Made by a program: the position numbers and the translations under genes. The notes below the pieces were generated by a model, which saw only the letters and a list, made by a program, of their open reading frames with translations, was not told where the DNA came from and did no database searches. Shown here piece by piece: positions 33,405 through 41,955 of a DNA stretch of 53,833 bases. Every line of letters starts with the position of its first letter. The stretch's first letter is position 1. The stretch is taken from positions 1-53,833 of the forward strand of contig JAPMTS010000009.1 of NCBI GenBank assembly GCA_026552955.1, written 5' to 3'. This DNA comes from Candidatus Methanoperedens sp. (lineage in GTDB: Archaea; Halobacteriota; Methanosarcinia; Methanosarcinales; Methanoperedenaceae).

Positions 33405-34517
33405 ATGTTTATTCTAATTGCATTGATCACAGGCTTGATCGCAGGATTTGCATCTGACAGGTATATAACCGGTTGGCTGGAATCTTCGCAATTGCATATT
33501 ATTGGAATTCCCACTCTAGTAGGAGTGGGGAATGCTACAAATGTCACGTTCATAACTTTTAGTAATGGTGGACCTGAAAGCAACACAAGCGTTACCCTTG
33601 ACGGAGCAGTATCGGGATTAACTGACACGAACGGGATGTTGACTCTGATGGTCAATGCTACAACAGGTGGGAGCATCAATATCAGCGCCGCAAAAGAAGA
33701 CTACAGGAATGCAACGTCATATATTACAGCGATTCCCGGGCTTGTAATCAGTTCCGTACCTGCATCCCTTCCATCAAATACCGCTACCTTTGTGACTTTT
33801 TCCGTTACTAGCCTTGGAAAACCTGTTGGGGATGTATTAGTGAACCTGTCCGGAGCGGGAATTTCACTTGACGGTATCACAAACACCAACGGGGAAATTG
33901 TTATGCAGGTAAATCCACCTAAAACAGGCACAATTTACGCAGCTGCCCGGAAAAAGGATTATACCGAAGGTTCAACCAAGATAACATCTACAAGCCAGGA
34001 GACATTGAATATTTCATCGAGTCAGAGCACAGTAACGGTAAATGTTCCGATATATATCACCTTTACAGTTACAGCGAGTGGATCAACAGTCAGGGATGCC
34101 CTTGTAAACTTAGAGGGCGCAGCCACAGGTAGCGGAATCACTAACCAGAACGGCCAGGTAATATTACTTGTAAATCCAATAAGTGCAGGCGGAATTACTG
34201 CTACTGCGACAAAGAATGGTTTTTCCATGGGAACTATGAATCTTGGCGCATCAGGCCAGCAATCGCTGGGTGTTAGTGCAAATCCATCCAACCTGAGCAA
34301 TGGAGAGAACAGTTATGTTACTTTTACTGTCAAAAGCAGAGGTTATGCGGTAAGCGGAGCAACCGTCAGTGTTTCAGGCGGGGGTATCAGTACTGACGGC
34401 GTGACAAATTCTGCAGGACAGGTAACACTGGAGCTGAATGCACAGGATTATGGAACGATCAGGGTGACGGCCAGGAAAACCGGATTTTTTGACGGGCTAA
34501 CTACAATAGAGCATTGA
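33405..34517 (+). CDS. Surface protein with four Ig-like (Big_1-type) repeats
   Basis: 370 residues. An N-terminal hydrophobic segment FILIALITGLIAGFA acts as anchor, followed by four repeated units of about 80 residues, each with T-G-x-x-T-N-x-N-G-x-x-x-x-x-V-N near the centre (SGLTDTNGMLTLMVN, GITNTNGEIVMQVN, GITNQNGQVILLVN, GVTNSAGQVTLELN). Rich in Asn, Ser and Thr with N-glycosylation sequons such as NATN and NISA. Likely outward-facing beta-sandwich rod on the cell surface. Its upstream region holds the six-iteron dyad. DUF169 gene follows immediately. Confidence 0.8.
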   Translation: MFILIALITGLIAGFASDRYITGWLESSQLHIIGIPTLVGVGNATNVTFITFSNGGPESNTSVTLDGAVSGLTDTNGMLTLMVNATTGGSINISAAKEDYRNATSYITAIPGLVISSVPASLPSNTATFVTFSVTSLGKPVGDVLVNLSGAGISLDGITNTNGEIVMQVNPPKTGTIYAAARKKDYTEGSTKITSTSQETLNISSSQSTVTVNVPIYITFTVTASGSTVRDALVNLEGAATGSGITNQNGQVILLVNPISAGGITATATKNGFSMGTMNLGASGQQSLGVSANPSNLSNGENSYVTFTVKSRGYAVSGATVSVSGGGISTDGVTNSAGQVTLELNAQDYGTIRVTARKTGFFDGLTTIEH

Positions 34518-34519
34518 TC

Positions 34520-35128
34520 ATGCTTGATAACATCGCGGGATTAATGGAAAAAGGAAAGCCGGTAAGCATCCTTTTTTGCAATGATCCAGGTACGGAATCA
34601 TCCCTCCTGTATTGTGAATTGACCCAAAAGGCAAGGTATGGTGACTCGTTCATCATTACGAAACAGGGATGCAGGGTATGCGAATATGTTTTTGGCTATA
34701 CGGAAAACACCCCGGAAGAATATTACTACAATTCTGGCAGATACAGGAACCGTGAGGCAACATCCATTGCCGTATCTTCCCTGGAGAGGCTAAAAAGAAA
34801 AGAGAGCTCGATAAAAATATCTCCTTATTCGGGTGAGAAATTTGATATATTGATACTGTACCTGAAACCCGAAAAAGCCATGAGGATAATCCAGGCCTAT
34901 GCATATCAGGAGGGTAAACCTGCCCAGATCAAGACGGGGGGTGTAGCATCGGTTTGCAGTGATTGCACAGCATACCCCCTGCATGAAAAATTGGGTTTCT
35001 CTCTTGGATGTAAGGGTTCAAGAAAGCACAGCTTATATGGAGATGATGAGGTTATTGTGGGAATTCCATATAAATTAGCAAAAGATATCGAGGAAGCGCT
35101 TAACAAGATCCCGGAAACTCTTTCATGA
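34520..35128 (+). CDS. DUF169 family protein
   Basis: 202 residues with the DUF169 pattern of scattered cysteines: CNDPG near the start, KQGCRVCEYVFGY, VCSDCTAYPLHE and GFSLGCKGSRKH, ending GIPYKLAKDIEEAL. The cysteines suggest metal or cofactor binding. Function not established. It begins next to the surface-protein stop; a TTG at 34514 overlapping that stop is an alternative start. Confidence 0.82.
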   Translation: MLDNIAGLMEKGKPVSILFCNDPGTESSLLYCELTQKARYGDSFIITKQGCRVCEYVFGYTENTPEEYYYNSGRYRNREATSIAVSSLERLKRKESSIKISPYSGEKFDILILYLKPEKAMRIIQAYAYQEGKPAQIKTGGVASVCSDCTAYPLHEKLGFSLGCKGSRKHSLYGDDEVIVGIPYKLAKDIEEALNKIPETLS

Positions 35129-35129
35129 A

Positions 35130-35468
35130 CTATTCAATTTCCAGACCATGAACCCATTCTGAAAGAGGCATACAATTTTCTGGAATACATTCCAGAGAAC
35201 AACCTGTGCATCGTGAGAATCCATCTTTCGATAGTAATAACTTGAAATTCTTGGCTTTTTCTTCCTTTTTCTTAACTGATGTGATAAGGAAGGTTTTGGT
35301 ACCTTTTGAAGAATTCTGTTCTCTTGTAATCAATCCGTCCTTTTCCAGTTTAGCTACGATCCTCGAACATTTACTGCTATCTATTTTTGCCGTTTTCCAG
35401 AGTTCATTTTGGAGAATCCCGTTTTTCTTGGATTTAATCAACTTCAGGATTTTTTCCTCAATATCCAT
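35130..35468 (-). CDS. Winged-helix regulator with C-terminal cysteine cluster
   Basis: 112 residues. Residues 1-65 form a MarR-like winged helix (ILQNELWKTAKIDSSKCSRI, EKDGLITREQNSSKGTKTFL). The last 35 residues carry FSRCTGCSLECIPENCMPLSE, four cysteines spaced C-x2-C-x3-C-x5-C that could ligate Fe-S or zinc, so it may sense oxygen or redox. It lies 9 bp after an LSm gene, as the downstream member of an LSm-regulator pair. Confidence 0.75.
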   Translation of the reverse strand: MDIEEKILKLIKSKKNGILQNELWKTAKIDSSKCSRIVAKLEKDGLITREQNSSKGTKTFLITSVKKKEEKAKNFKLLLSKDGFSRCTGCSLECIPENCMPLSEWVHGLEIE

Positions 35469-35477
35469 TTTTTTCCC

Positions 35478-35702
35478 CTACTGCTTTATTGGGCTTAGCA
35501 TGATAATATTATTGCCTCTCAAGATTACTGAACCCAGGGAACGCGATTTTACACCATCTGCAATTTCATATGTGTCCTTAAGATGCAGATTCAGATACTC
35601 ATCTGCGCTTTCAAGCTTGCCTTCAAGAGTATGTTTGTCTCCTTTCATCTCAACCTGTACAACTGAACCTATTAATGTTTGAACCTTTTTAGTCGGGAAC
35701 AA
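35478..35702 (-). CDS. Sm-like (LSm) RNA-binding protein
   Basis: 74 residues. Sm1 motif region VVQVEMKGDKHTLEGKLESADEYLNLHLKD and Sm2 region SLGSVILRGNNIIML, forming the strongly bent five-stranded sheet that assembles into a ring. Archaeal LSm proteins bind U-rich RNA. A paired regulator gene follows downstream. It could bind the hairpin RNAs predicted at 18.7-19.4 kb, though this is only a possibility. Confidence 0.92.
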   Translation of the reverse strand: MFPTKKVQTLIGSVVQVEMKGDKHTLEGKLESADEYLNLHLKDTYEIADGVKSRSLGSVILRGNNIIMLSPIKQ

Positions 35703-35751
35703 GATATTTGCCTCTGTTTTCTTTATAACTCTTCATTTATCGTTTAGTACT

Positions 35752-36450
35752 TCAATTTTTGCATTGCCCTATTATATCAATGGGTCGATTGAGAATTGTT
35801 ATTCCTTCAAGATCACCCAAAATTTTCACATTCTTTGAATCAACATCACGGACTTTTATCTTTGTTACTCCTCCCCTGATAGCGCCATAACTGCATAATT
35901 TTACGCATATTCCGCATCCATTGCATCTTAAAAGATCAATCTGGTCGGTGATGGCCTTATTCGGGCAATCTCTCATTGGGGGACAAAGTTCGCATTTCAT
36001 ACAAATTTCCCTCTCAATGAAGAAGGGCATTTTTGATTCGATATGTCCTTCGATATCAACGGGAACAATATAAACAGGAACATTGCCTTTTACTGCCTGG
36101 GCCACAGCATTGGTGACAAGAGTGTCTGCTATTCCGTACGCCAGTTTGGCGACGGTATTTGAAGTTGCGGGGGTGACGACCAGTGCATCGTATTTATTCA
36201 ACAGGAATCTTCCTGCTTTCGGAAAGCTTGAACCCTGTTCCCGTTCATAAAAGCACTCTTCAAGGTAACTGCCGCTTGAAATATCAGAAAGATCCTTCTG
36301 TAATCCATACATTCTTATTACTTCTTCTGCGGCGCGCGATACGAACGATGTGACTTTCAATTCTTTGTTTTTTTCTCGAAGCTCCTTTATGACCTCAAAG
36401 CTTTCGCGCAAAAAATGCCCGGCGCCGGTAATACACCATGCAACTCTCAT
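35752..36450 (-). CDS. DmrX-like archaeoflavoprotein with 4Fe-4S ferredoxin domain
   Basis: 232 residues. A flavoprotein (DfpA/UbiX-like) domain at 1-150 with [20 protein letters not shown] and [20 protein letters not shown], then ferredoxin-type cysteines [17 protein letters not shown] and [11 protein letters not shown]. Resembles dihydromethanopterin reductase (acceptor) DmrX of Methanosarcina, which makes tetrahydromethanopterin; related AfpA proteins have other roles. Start overlaps the purC stop, so both are coupled. Methanopterin use supports a methane-metabolising host. Confidence 0.82.
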   Translation of the reverse strand: MRVAWCITGAGHFLRESFEVIKELREKNKELKVTSFVSRAAEEVIRMYGLQKDLSDISSGSYLEECFYEREQGSSFPKAGRFLLNKYDALVVTPATSNTVAKLAYGIADTLVTNAVAQAVKGNVPVYIVPVDIEGHIESKMPFFIEREICMKCELCPPMRDCPNKAITDQIDLLRCNGCGICVKLCSYGAIRGGVTKIKVRDVDSKNVKILGDLEGITILNRPIDIIGQCKN

Positions 36451-37169
36451 GTTAGTTCGAATATTTCAGGGACAATTCTTCTTGCCACTTCCCGATATGC
36501 GGCCACAAGATCGCCTTTATCGAACCTGAACACATCTTTATCAAGCGATTCTCCCGTTGCCTTATCCCAAAACCTGCATGTATCGCAGGATATCTCATCT
36601 GCAAGTACGATTGTACCCTTTCTTCGCCCGAACTCAAGCTTGAAATCCGGGAGTAAGATATTTTTTGCATCAAGATAATCCACCAATATTGAGTTTATCA
36701 AAAGTGCAAGTTTTCGTATTTCCAAAAGCTCAGGTCTTGTTGCAAGTCCCAGCGCAAGTGCGATATCATCGTTGATCATAGGATCGCCGTGCTCATCGCT
36801 CTTATAATCGAAAACCAAAATCGGAGGATTAATTTTTTGTCCGGTCTTGAATGGATATTTCTTGACAAGTGAACCTGCCGCAATATTTCTTACAATGACT
36901 TCGATCTTAATGATCTCCACAGCATCCACAATCATCTCGGTATCGGACATCATGCTGTCATAATGGGTTTTAATACCTTTATCCTCAAGGAGTGTCAGGA
37001 GTTTAGCAGCTATCTGCGCATTATAATATCCCTTTTTTGGCGCTTCACTTTTTTTTTTTCCGTCAAACGCCGTAAGGCTGTCCCTGAATTCCATTATCAG
37101 CTTTTCAGGATCATCTGTCTTAAAAACCGTCTTTGCCTTACCCGAATAGAGTTCCGAGAGCTTGATCAT
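36447..37169 (-). CDS. purC: SAICAR synthetase
   Basis: 240 residues; ATP-dependent addition of aspartate to CAIR in purine synthesis. [61 protein letters not shown] and [22 protein letters not shown] follow the family order. Length normal. The gene ends in an ATGA-type overlap with the dmrX-like gene. A run of nine T at 37047-37055 (poly-A in the coding strand) is a place where sequencing errors could alter the frame, but the frame is intact. Confidence 0.95.
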   Translation of the reverse strand: MIKLSELYSGKAKTVFKTDDPEKLIMEFRDSLTAFDGKKKSEAPKKGYYNAQIAAKLLTLLEDKGIKTHYDSMMSDTEMIVDAVEIIKIEVIVRNIAAGSLVKKYPFKTGQKINPPILVFDYKSDEHGDPMINDDIALALGLATRPELLEIRKLALLINSILVDYLDAKNILLPDFKLEFGRRKGTIVLADEISCDTCRFWDKATGESLDKDVFRFDKGDLVAAYREVARRIVPEIFELT

Positions 37170-37707
37170 GAATTTCCTACTGTATCTTTTCAGATATAAA
37201 GGAAACGCTTTTAATCCTATTGTTTTCTGAGAAAATCAAATTAACTTGATATATCAGTTTTCTTATTTGATTGGTCTCTCAACCATATTCAAAGACTGGT
37301 TTCAATCTATGTTAATTTTTAATATAACGCTTCTTCAGATGGCGAAAAATGATAATTTTCTTTTAAACTCATAACCCTGCGCCTGACCTGGCAATAGAAA
37401 TTATGTCCTTGAAGAAATCCAAAGCCTTCGAGCATCCTCCTGATGTTTCGTCACTACTCCCGACCGAGGTCGGAGGCATCCCGCTGATGCTCGATGATTT
37501 TTCATTTCGGTCGTTTTGCTGGAATTTTAGTCATTCTATTCAGGCGCAAGGATGCAATTTAAAAGAGCTCGCAAGAGGAACTCTTTGTATTGAAATAAGT
37601 TTAAGGACAAATAAAATTTACCTCCTTGCTGTTGGAAGGTATAATAGCCTCTTCCGATTAACTTTGGCGTTTTGCGAAGCAAAATCGAAGAGTTCGAGCG
37701 GCGAGTG
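37170..37707. other. Intergenic accessory stretch, no supported gene
   Basis: No convincing gene. A nested hairpin lies at 37428-37494. From about 37659 a motif AACTTTGGCGTTTTGCGAAG recurs at about 38060 as GAACTTTGGCGTTTTCCGAA, so the pair flanks the membrane-protein gene. Base composition is mixed and a 112-codon frame at 37403 has no recognisable features and runs through the hairpin. Confidence 0.5.
37428..37494. repeat. Nested double hairpin
   Basis: Outer arms TCGAGCATC (37428-37436) and GATGCTCGA (37486-37494) are exactly complementary; within the loop CCGACC-GA-GGTCGG (37460-37473) forms a second perfect hairpin. The structure could be an RNA element, an operator or a cruciform. It lies in a gene-free stretch after purC. 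Confidence 0.6.
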
Positions 37708-37992
37708 TTATTTTCTTGCTATTAAGGAAAAAGCTACATAAGAAATAACGAAGGGTACAATAAATAGGATAGTGTATTCGGTAATTAAGTAAAATAAAGA
37801 AACATTATTGTAACAACTATGATGAAATAATGAATAGTCCACTAGTCCTTGAGGCTCATTTGTGGAGCAGGCAACCGCCAGACATGTACTTGTTCCAAAG
37901 ATAACAAGTAAAAATGCTACCCATATTATTGTAATTACTAAGCTTATGATCACTTTAAATTTTGTCGGTAAAAGCGATTTGTTCCAATCCAT
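37708..37992 (-). CDS. Small membrane protein of unknown function
   Basis: 94 residues with two or three hydrophobic segments: FKVIISLVITIIWVAFLLVIF at the N-terminus and EYTILFIVPFVISYVAFSLI at the C-terminus, separated by a short loop with STNEPQGLVDYS and several cysteines. Not recognised. A related short DNA motif lies on each side, so the gene may sit within a small mobile or duplicated block. Confidence 0.5.
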   Translation of the reverse strand: MDWNKSLLPTKFKVIISLVITIIWVAFLLVIFGTSTCLAVACSTNEPQGLVDYSLFHHSCYNNVSLFYLITEYTILFIVPFVISYVAFSLIARK

Positions 37993-38119
37993 GTATTCTA
38001 TATGTTTTTTGTGGTGTATATATAATTTAGTAAATTTTAACTAGTCGCCAGAATTTCGTTGAACTTTGGCGTTTTCCGAAGTGCGACCGAAAGAGTTGCG
38101 GGACTTTTGGGTTTTAGGT

Positions 38120-38737
38120 CTAACGAGCACACATTGTCCGTTCCACAGTACCATCATTTAACACTCTGAATCTATCATCACCAAAGTGTACGTTTATATC
38201 ATACGGATAATGTTTGATCTCATAATTTCCTTTATATTTTTCTGTAAGATCAAACGATGAAAATGCATTCTCTATTACTTTATGTGCTTTATCCTCGGTA
38301 TCAACGGGCAACAATGTCGGATCAGTTTCTTTATAATTCATTTTAAAACTACATTTTCTCATGTTCCCAATTTTGCGACCACACATAGTCCATTCCACGA
38401 TACCATTATCTAATACCTTGAATTCTACACTAACATCTCCAGGTATTATTATATTATATGGCGGTCCTGGATTTTTTTGTTTTTCATATGATACTATCTC
38501 ATAATTTTCATATTGATCCGTAAGATTAACCGATAAAAATGTATTTTCTATTACTTTGCGTGCTTTATCATCTGTATAAACAGGCAGTAGTGCCTTATCA
38601 GCCTCCTTGTAAACTATTGTAGTGTAACATCTCGTAAGATTTCCGTTTCCATGTTCTAAAGCTAGGATTACTATCATCAATAATCCTGCAATAAGCAGAG
38701 TGGTGCTAATTATTAAAATCAAAAATTTTCTTTTCAT
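38120..38737 (-). CDS. Membrane-anchored protein with internal duplication
   Basis: 205 residues. An N-terminal anchor LILIISTTLLIAGLLMIVIL is followed by two related units: KEADKALLPVYTDDKARKVI in the first half and KETDPTLLPVDTEDKAHKVI in the second, each with an ENxFxSxxLTxxYxxNYEI stretch and a C-terminal R-CG/CAR motif (WTMCGR and RTMCAR). Cysteines at equivalent positions may pair. No known family recognised; likely a small outward-facing protein. Confidence 0.6.
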   Translation of the reverse strand: MKRKFLILIISTTLLIAGLLMIVILALEHGNGNLTRCYTTIVYKEADKALLPVYTDDKARKVIENTFLSVNLTDQYENYEIVSYEKQKNPGPPYNIIIPGDVSVEFKVLDNGIVEWTMCGRKIGNMRKCSFKMNYKETDPTLLPVDTEDKAHKVIENAFSSFDLTEKYKGNYEIKHYPYDINVHFGDDRFRVLNDGTVERTMCAR

Positions 38738-39421
38738 ACTTGTTCTTTTGTTTGCCTGCTTAATAAATTAGATAAAATAATTCATTTATCAATTTCTTTA
38801 TATTTAAATCATAGGGCTAAACGGGTTTTTTAAGTAAATCTGCCGAGAAGGGAGATACGAATAAACTAATTATCTGTTGGTTCTCCGATATAGATATCAT
38901 TCGCGCCTGAGTTTATTCGTGAAAAAAGTTGTTCTGCAATCCTATCGCCAATACGAGCATGAGAACGAGTACGAAGGGCAGTCACTACCACGCTTTGAAA
39001 AGCGTGGCATCAACGGGAGGATGCTCATATTTTATGAATTATTGGATGGATTGATAGTTTTTCCTTTTTTTGCGGCGCCATAACTGGATTAGAAATCGGA
39101 GGGAAACCAATAAAACACCTGTTGAAGACGATGAGGAGCAAAACTATTTAGAGCAAGATGATATGGAGTAAAGGAAAAAAAGATGTTTATGAAAAGTATC
39201 TATTAAATGAACTTGCTAAATCACTACAACGGTATTGTAACCGCTTCCCTCTTTTCTTATCTTTAGCTTCTGGTTATTTGATTTAATGCGCTATAAACGG
39301 TTTTTTTACATTAATAATCATTGTAATAATCTTAAAACATTCCGATAGATTTATGTATTACATCATTATGTTAATGTATATGATGGGATATCAAAAACCC
39401 ATCAAAAAAGGAGAATTAAAA
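38738..39421. other. Gene-poor stretch with a hairpin and a possible 42-codon frame
   Basis: About 680 bp. CCACGCTTT-GA-AAAGCGTGG forms a perfect 9-bp hairpin near 38988-39007, similar in style to IS605 tips but without their terminal sequence. A 42-codon frame at 39158-39286 (MIWSKGKKDVYEKYLLNELA start) is open but has no clear ribosome site. A 68-codon frame at 38877 looks random. The 39300-39420 part is AT-rich and likely the promoter of the secreted cytochrome-like gene. Confidence 0.4.
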
Positions 39422-40048
39422 ATGGATAGGAAATACATAACATTAGGGTTACTGCTAGTATTAGTTGTCGCCCTTGTTGGAGTGCCGGAAGCCCTTGCAA
39501 GAAGCGGTTATCTGAGCGATTTCAACGCAAAGTACGGTACTGCGAACACAAAGCTTGACACATGCGATACCTGCCATGTGCCTGGAGGTAAGACAATGAA
39601 TCCGTATGGCGCGGATATGGAATCCCAATTGCTTGCAGGGAAATCCGTTGATCAGGCACTCATTAATATTGAGCCACTGGATTCAGACGGCGACACCTAC
39701 AGCAATATAAATGAGATCAATGCACGCACTTTCCCTGGTGATGGATCAGATTATCCAGCGTCGACTCCTACACCAACGCCAACTCCGACGCCGACCCCAA
39801 CACCCGGACCGGCTGCTACTGTGACTTTTAAAGTCACTGAAACAGATGGTTTAACTGCAATTTCGGGTGCAACTGTTACAATGGACGGGATTAAAAAGAA
39901 GACTGACGCAACTGGAACTGCTGTGTTTACCAACGTAGCTCTCGGAAGCCACAGCTATAAGGTAAGCAAGACAGGATACAAGGCAGCCGCTGGAACAGTA
40001 AGTGTGGCTGGCGACACGACAGTGCCAGTAAAATTACAGAAGAGATAG
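39422..40048 (+). CDS. Secreted c-type-cytochrome-like protein with single CxxCH, PT linker and regulatory-like C-domain
   Basis: 208 residues. A signal peptide (hydrophobic LGLLLVLVVALVGVPEALA) then CDTCHVPGG (Cys48, Cys51, His52) as one heme c site, a calcium-binding-like DSDGDTYSNINEI segment, a (TP)n linker of about 16 residues, and a C-terminal carboxypeptidase-regulatory-like sandwich (SGATVTMDGIKKKTDATGTA). Start chosen at ATG 39422 with AAAGGAG upstream; an upstream ATG at 39353 would put 23 extra residues before the signal peptide. Likely exported electron carrier or heme-tethered surface protein. Heme attachment is inferred from the motif only. Confidence 0.75.
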   Translation: MDRKYITLGLLLVLVVALVGVPEALARSGYLSDFNAKYGTANTKLDTCDTCHVPGGKTMNPYGADMESQLLAGKSVDQALINIEPLDSDGDTYSNINEINARTFPGDGSDYPASTPTPTPTPTPTPTPGPAATVTFKVTETDGLTAISGATVTMDGIKKKTDATGTAVFTNVALGSHSYKVSKTGYKAAAGTVSVAGDTTVPVKLQKR

Positions 40049-40330
40049 GGGCTTAACCCCTTCTTTTTTATTTTTAGCTCTTTTAACTTTCAGAGCTTAG
40101 CTATTTTCTTGGCAGATTATTAATATAAGGTCAACAATATGCATAATGATATATCAATAAATGCCAAACTACGCATCTTCGATTTTTTAAATGCGCTGTT
40201 CTCCAAGCGGGCTGTCCTTCTGTTTCTTGTGGGGCGCCGAATTTTTCGGTTTCATAAGGTTAATCAGGATTCTTATCGCATTTCGAGAGCATGAAATACG
40301 CCCATCACATTCAGTCACTAAACCCCGGAC

Positions 40331-40661
40331 TTAAGTACGAGGCCTGTAGCAGTCGGTTTTTGCATTGTGTTTATCTTGTGTTTGGATGTATTTCTCTACA
40401 ACTTCCCATCCATTCCCAACAGATCCATGATAGCAGCTTGGCGCCCACAAATGCTCATCACAAAACTCCTTGAGATGTGGAAATTCTTTCCTCAATATCC
40501 AATTCTTTGCATGTCTTGCAAAGGATACCTTCAGTTATCAATGCTACTTCGCCAATCAATATCTTTCCCCGGTATTTTGGGGCAAAGACCATGTGATCTG
40601 TTAGCAATGACACAGTATGCCTGTCGTGGCGAAGTTCTTTCCGGTTTGTCCGTTGATCCAT
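40331..40661 (-). pseudogene. IS200-type transposase (tnpA) remnant, frameshifted
   Basis: Reads TVSLLTDHMVFAPKYRGKIL near the start, the TnpA N-terminal pattern, and later, in another frame, HLWAPSCYHGSVG and VVEKYIQTQDK, the C-terminal part with the catalytic Tyr. About 30-40 residues between, including the HUH motif, are absent. Flanking DNA 40049-40330 and 40662-40944 carries no clear gene. Unrelated in sequence to the element at 5.3-7.6 kb, so this is a second insertion. Confidence 0.75.
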
Positions 40662-40944
40662 GGTTCATGCGATAACTTCTTTGCTTTTAAGTATGTGGTG
40701 AGAGCGATGTGAAAGTATTACTATCTTGGACCTGGAAATATCTGTTTGCAAGGGCTATTGATGCTGATATTCTGAATTTTTATAACCAAAATTTCCTAAA
40801 TTCCCAGGCACTATGATGTTTAGTTTTTCAACAACTTCTTTCTGTTCCCGACCTTTTCTTTCAGGATCAAGAATAATATGGGCATACCCCTCTTTTCCAA
40901 AAAGATCTGCAATGCGCAAAGTTCAAACGAGAAAAAAATAAAAA

Positions 40945-41017
40945 CGTCCGGGCCGGGATTTGAACCCGGGTCGGAGACTCGACAGGCCTCCATGATAGGC
41001 CGCTACACTATCCGGAC
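40945..41017 (-). tRNA. tRNA-Asp (GTC)
   Basis: 73-nt cloverleaf: acceptor GTCCGGA pairs with CCCGGAC, anticodon stem GAGGC/GTCTC encloses loop CTGTCGA with anticodon GTC, T arm CCGGG-TTCAAAT-CCCGG. Discriminator G, CCA not encoded, no intron. It stands alone between an IS200 remnant and the PHA operon. Confidence 0.93.
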
Positions 41018-41098
41018 TTTGGGGGGATTTTCCTTTATGGCTTCGATGCATTTAAGCCTTTTGATAAAGAATCAATACTGCGCCATAATGGGACCGGA

Positions 41099-41950
41099 TC
41101 AAATGTAGAGTCCGCCGTTTATGTCTATGACCTGCCCTGTCATATATTCCCCATCTTCTGAGACCAGGTATGCCACAGCTCCTGCCACCTCGGATGGCTT
41201 TCCGAGTCTTCCCAGCGGTATCTGGGCAAGTATCTTATCCATAATTTCTTTTGGAACGGATCTTAACATTTCTGTTTCAATAAATCCCGGGGCAACAGCA
41301 TTTACCGTTATACCCTTGCCTGCAAATTCTTTTGCCAGCGTTTGCGATAGGGCAATTAATCCTGCCTTTGAGGCTGCATAGTTTGCCTGTCCGCGGTTAC
41401 CCATTCTCCCGATAACTGAGGATATATTAACGATCCTGCCGTATTTTCTCTCCAGCATACCCTCTATGACCGCTTTGGTACAGTGGAATGCACCATCCAG
41501 GTTCACCGATAATACTTCCGTCCACATCTGGTGAGTCATTTTTACAAAAGATTTATCCCTGACTATTCCCGCATTATTGACCAGGATATCTATTTTGCCA
41601 AACTGGTTTACAACCTCGTCTCGCATTTTGTTTACCTGCTCAAAATCATTGACGTTCGCCTGGCATATGATGGAATGATTGCCCATAGAATCAATCAGAT
41701 CCGATACTTCTCTTGCATGCTCCTTTGTTTCCATAAGGTTTATCATCGTTGATAATTTCTCAAATTCATCTACCATGCCGATCTGGTCTATCAGTTTTGA
41801 CAACTTCTCAGCTTGCTCTTTTGTAGACTGATAATTAATTGCAACATCTGCGCCATCTTCCGCCAGGCGCAATGCAATCGCCTGGCCTATTCCCCTTGAC
41901 CCTCCGGTAACAAGGGCGACTTTACCTTTCAACCTTTCTTTTTTTCCCAT
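41099..41950 (-). CDS. SDR reductase, acetoacetyl-CoA/3-oxoacyl reductase type (PhaB/FabG-like), with internal insertion
   Basis: 283 residues. NADPH motif VTGGSRGIGQAIA, NNAG, catalytic Ser in NISSVIG, YAASKAG and C-terminal substrate loop. It reduces acetoacetyl-CoA to 3-hydroxybutyryl-CoA in PHA synthesis by context. After residue 42 there is an extra ~40-residue stretch with two related segments, TKEQAEKLSKLIDQIG and TKEHAREVSDLIDSMG, absent from the paralogue at 42895. AGAGGT lies seven bases upstream of the ATG. Last gene of the PHA operon. Confidence 0.85.
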   Translation of the reverse strand: MGKKERLKGKVALVTGGSRGIGQAIALRLAEDGADVAINYQSTKEQAEKLSKLIDQIGMVDEFEKLSTMINLMETKEHAREVSDLIDSMGNHSIICQANVNDFEQVNKMRDEVVNQFGKIDILVNNAGIVRDKSFVKMTHQMWTEVLSVNLDGAFHCTKAVIEGMLERKYGRIVNISSVIGRMGNRGQANYAASKAGLIALSQTLAKEFAGKGITVNAVAPGFIETEMLRSVPKEIMDKILAQIPLGRLGKPSEVAGAVAYLVSEDGEYMTGQVIDINGGLYI

Positions 41951-41955
41951 GGTAT

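Noticed and set aside
37403-37741. 112-codon frame on the plus strand after purC
   Set aside because: It has no family pattern or ribosome site and runs through a double hairpin and a repeated intergenic motif. More likely chance.
38877-39083. 68-codon frame on the plus strand
   Set aside because: No recognised motif, contains an IS-like hairpin, and its composition resembles noncoding DNA.
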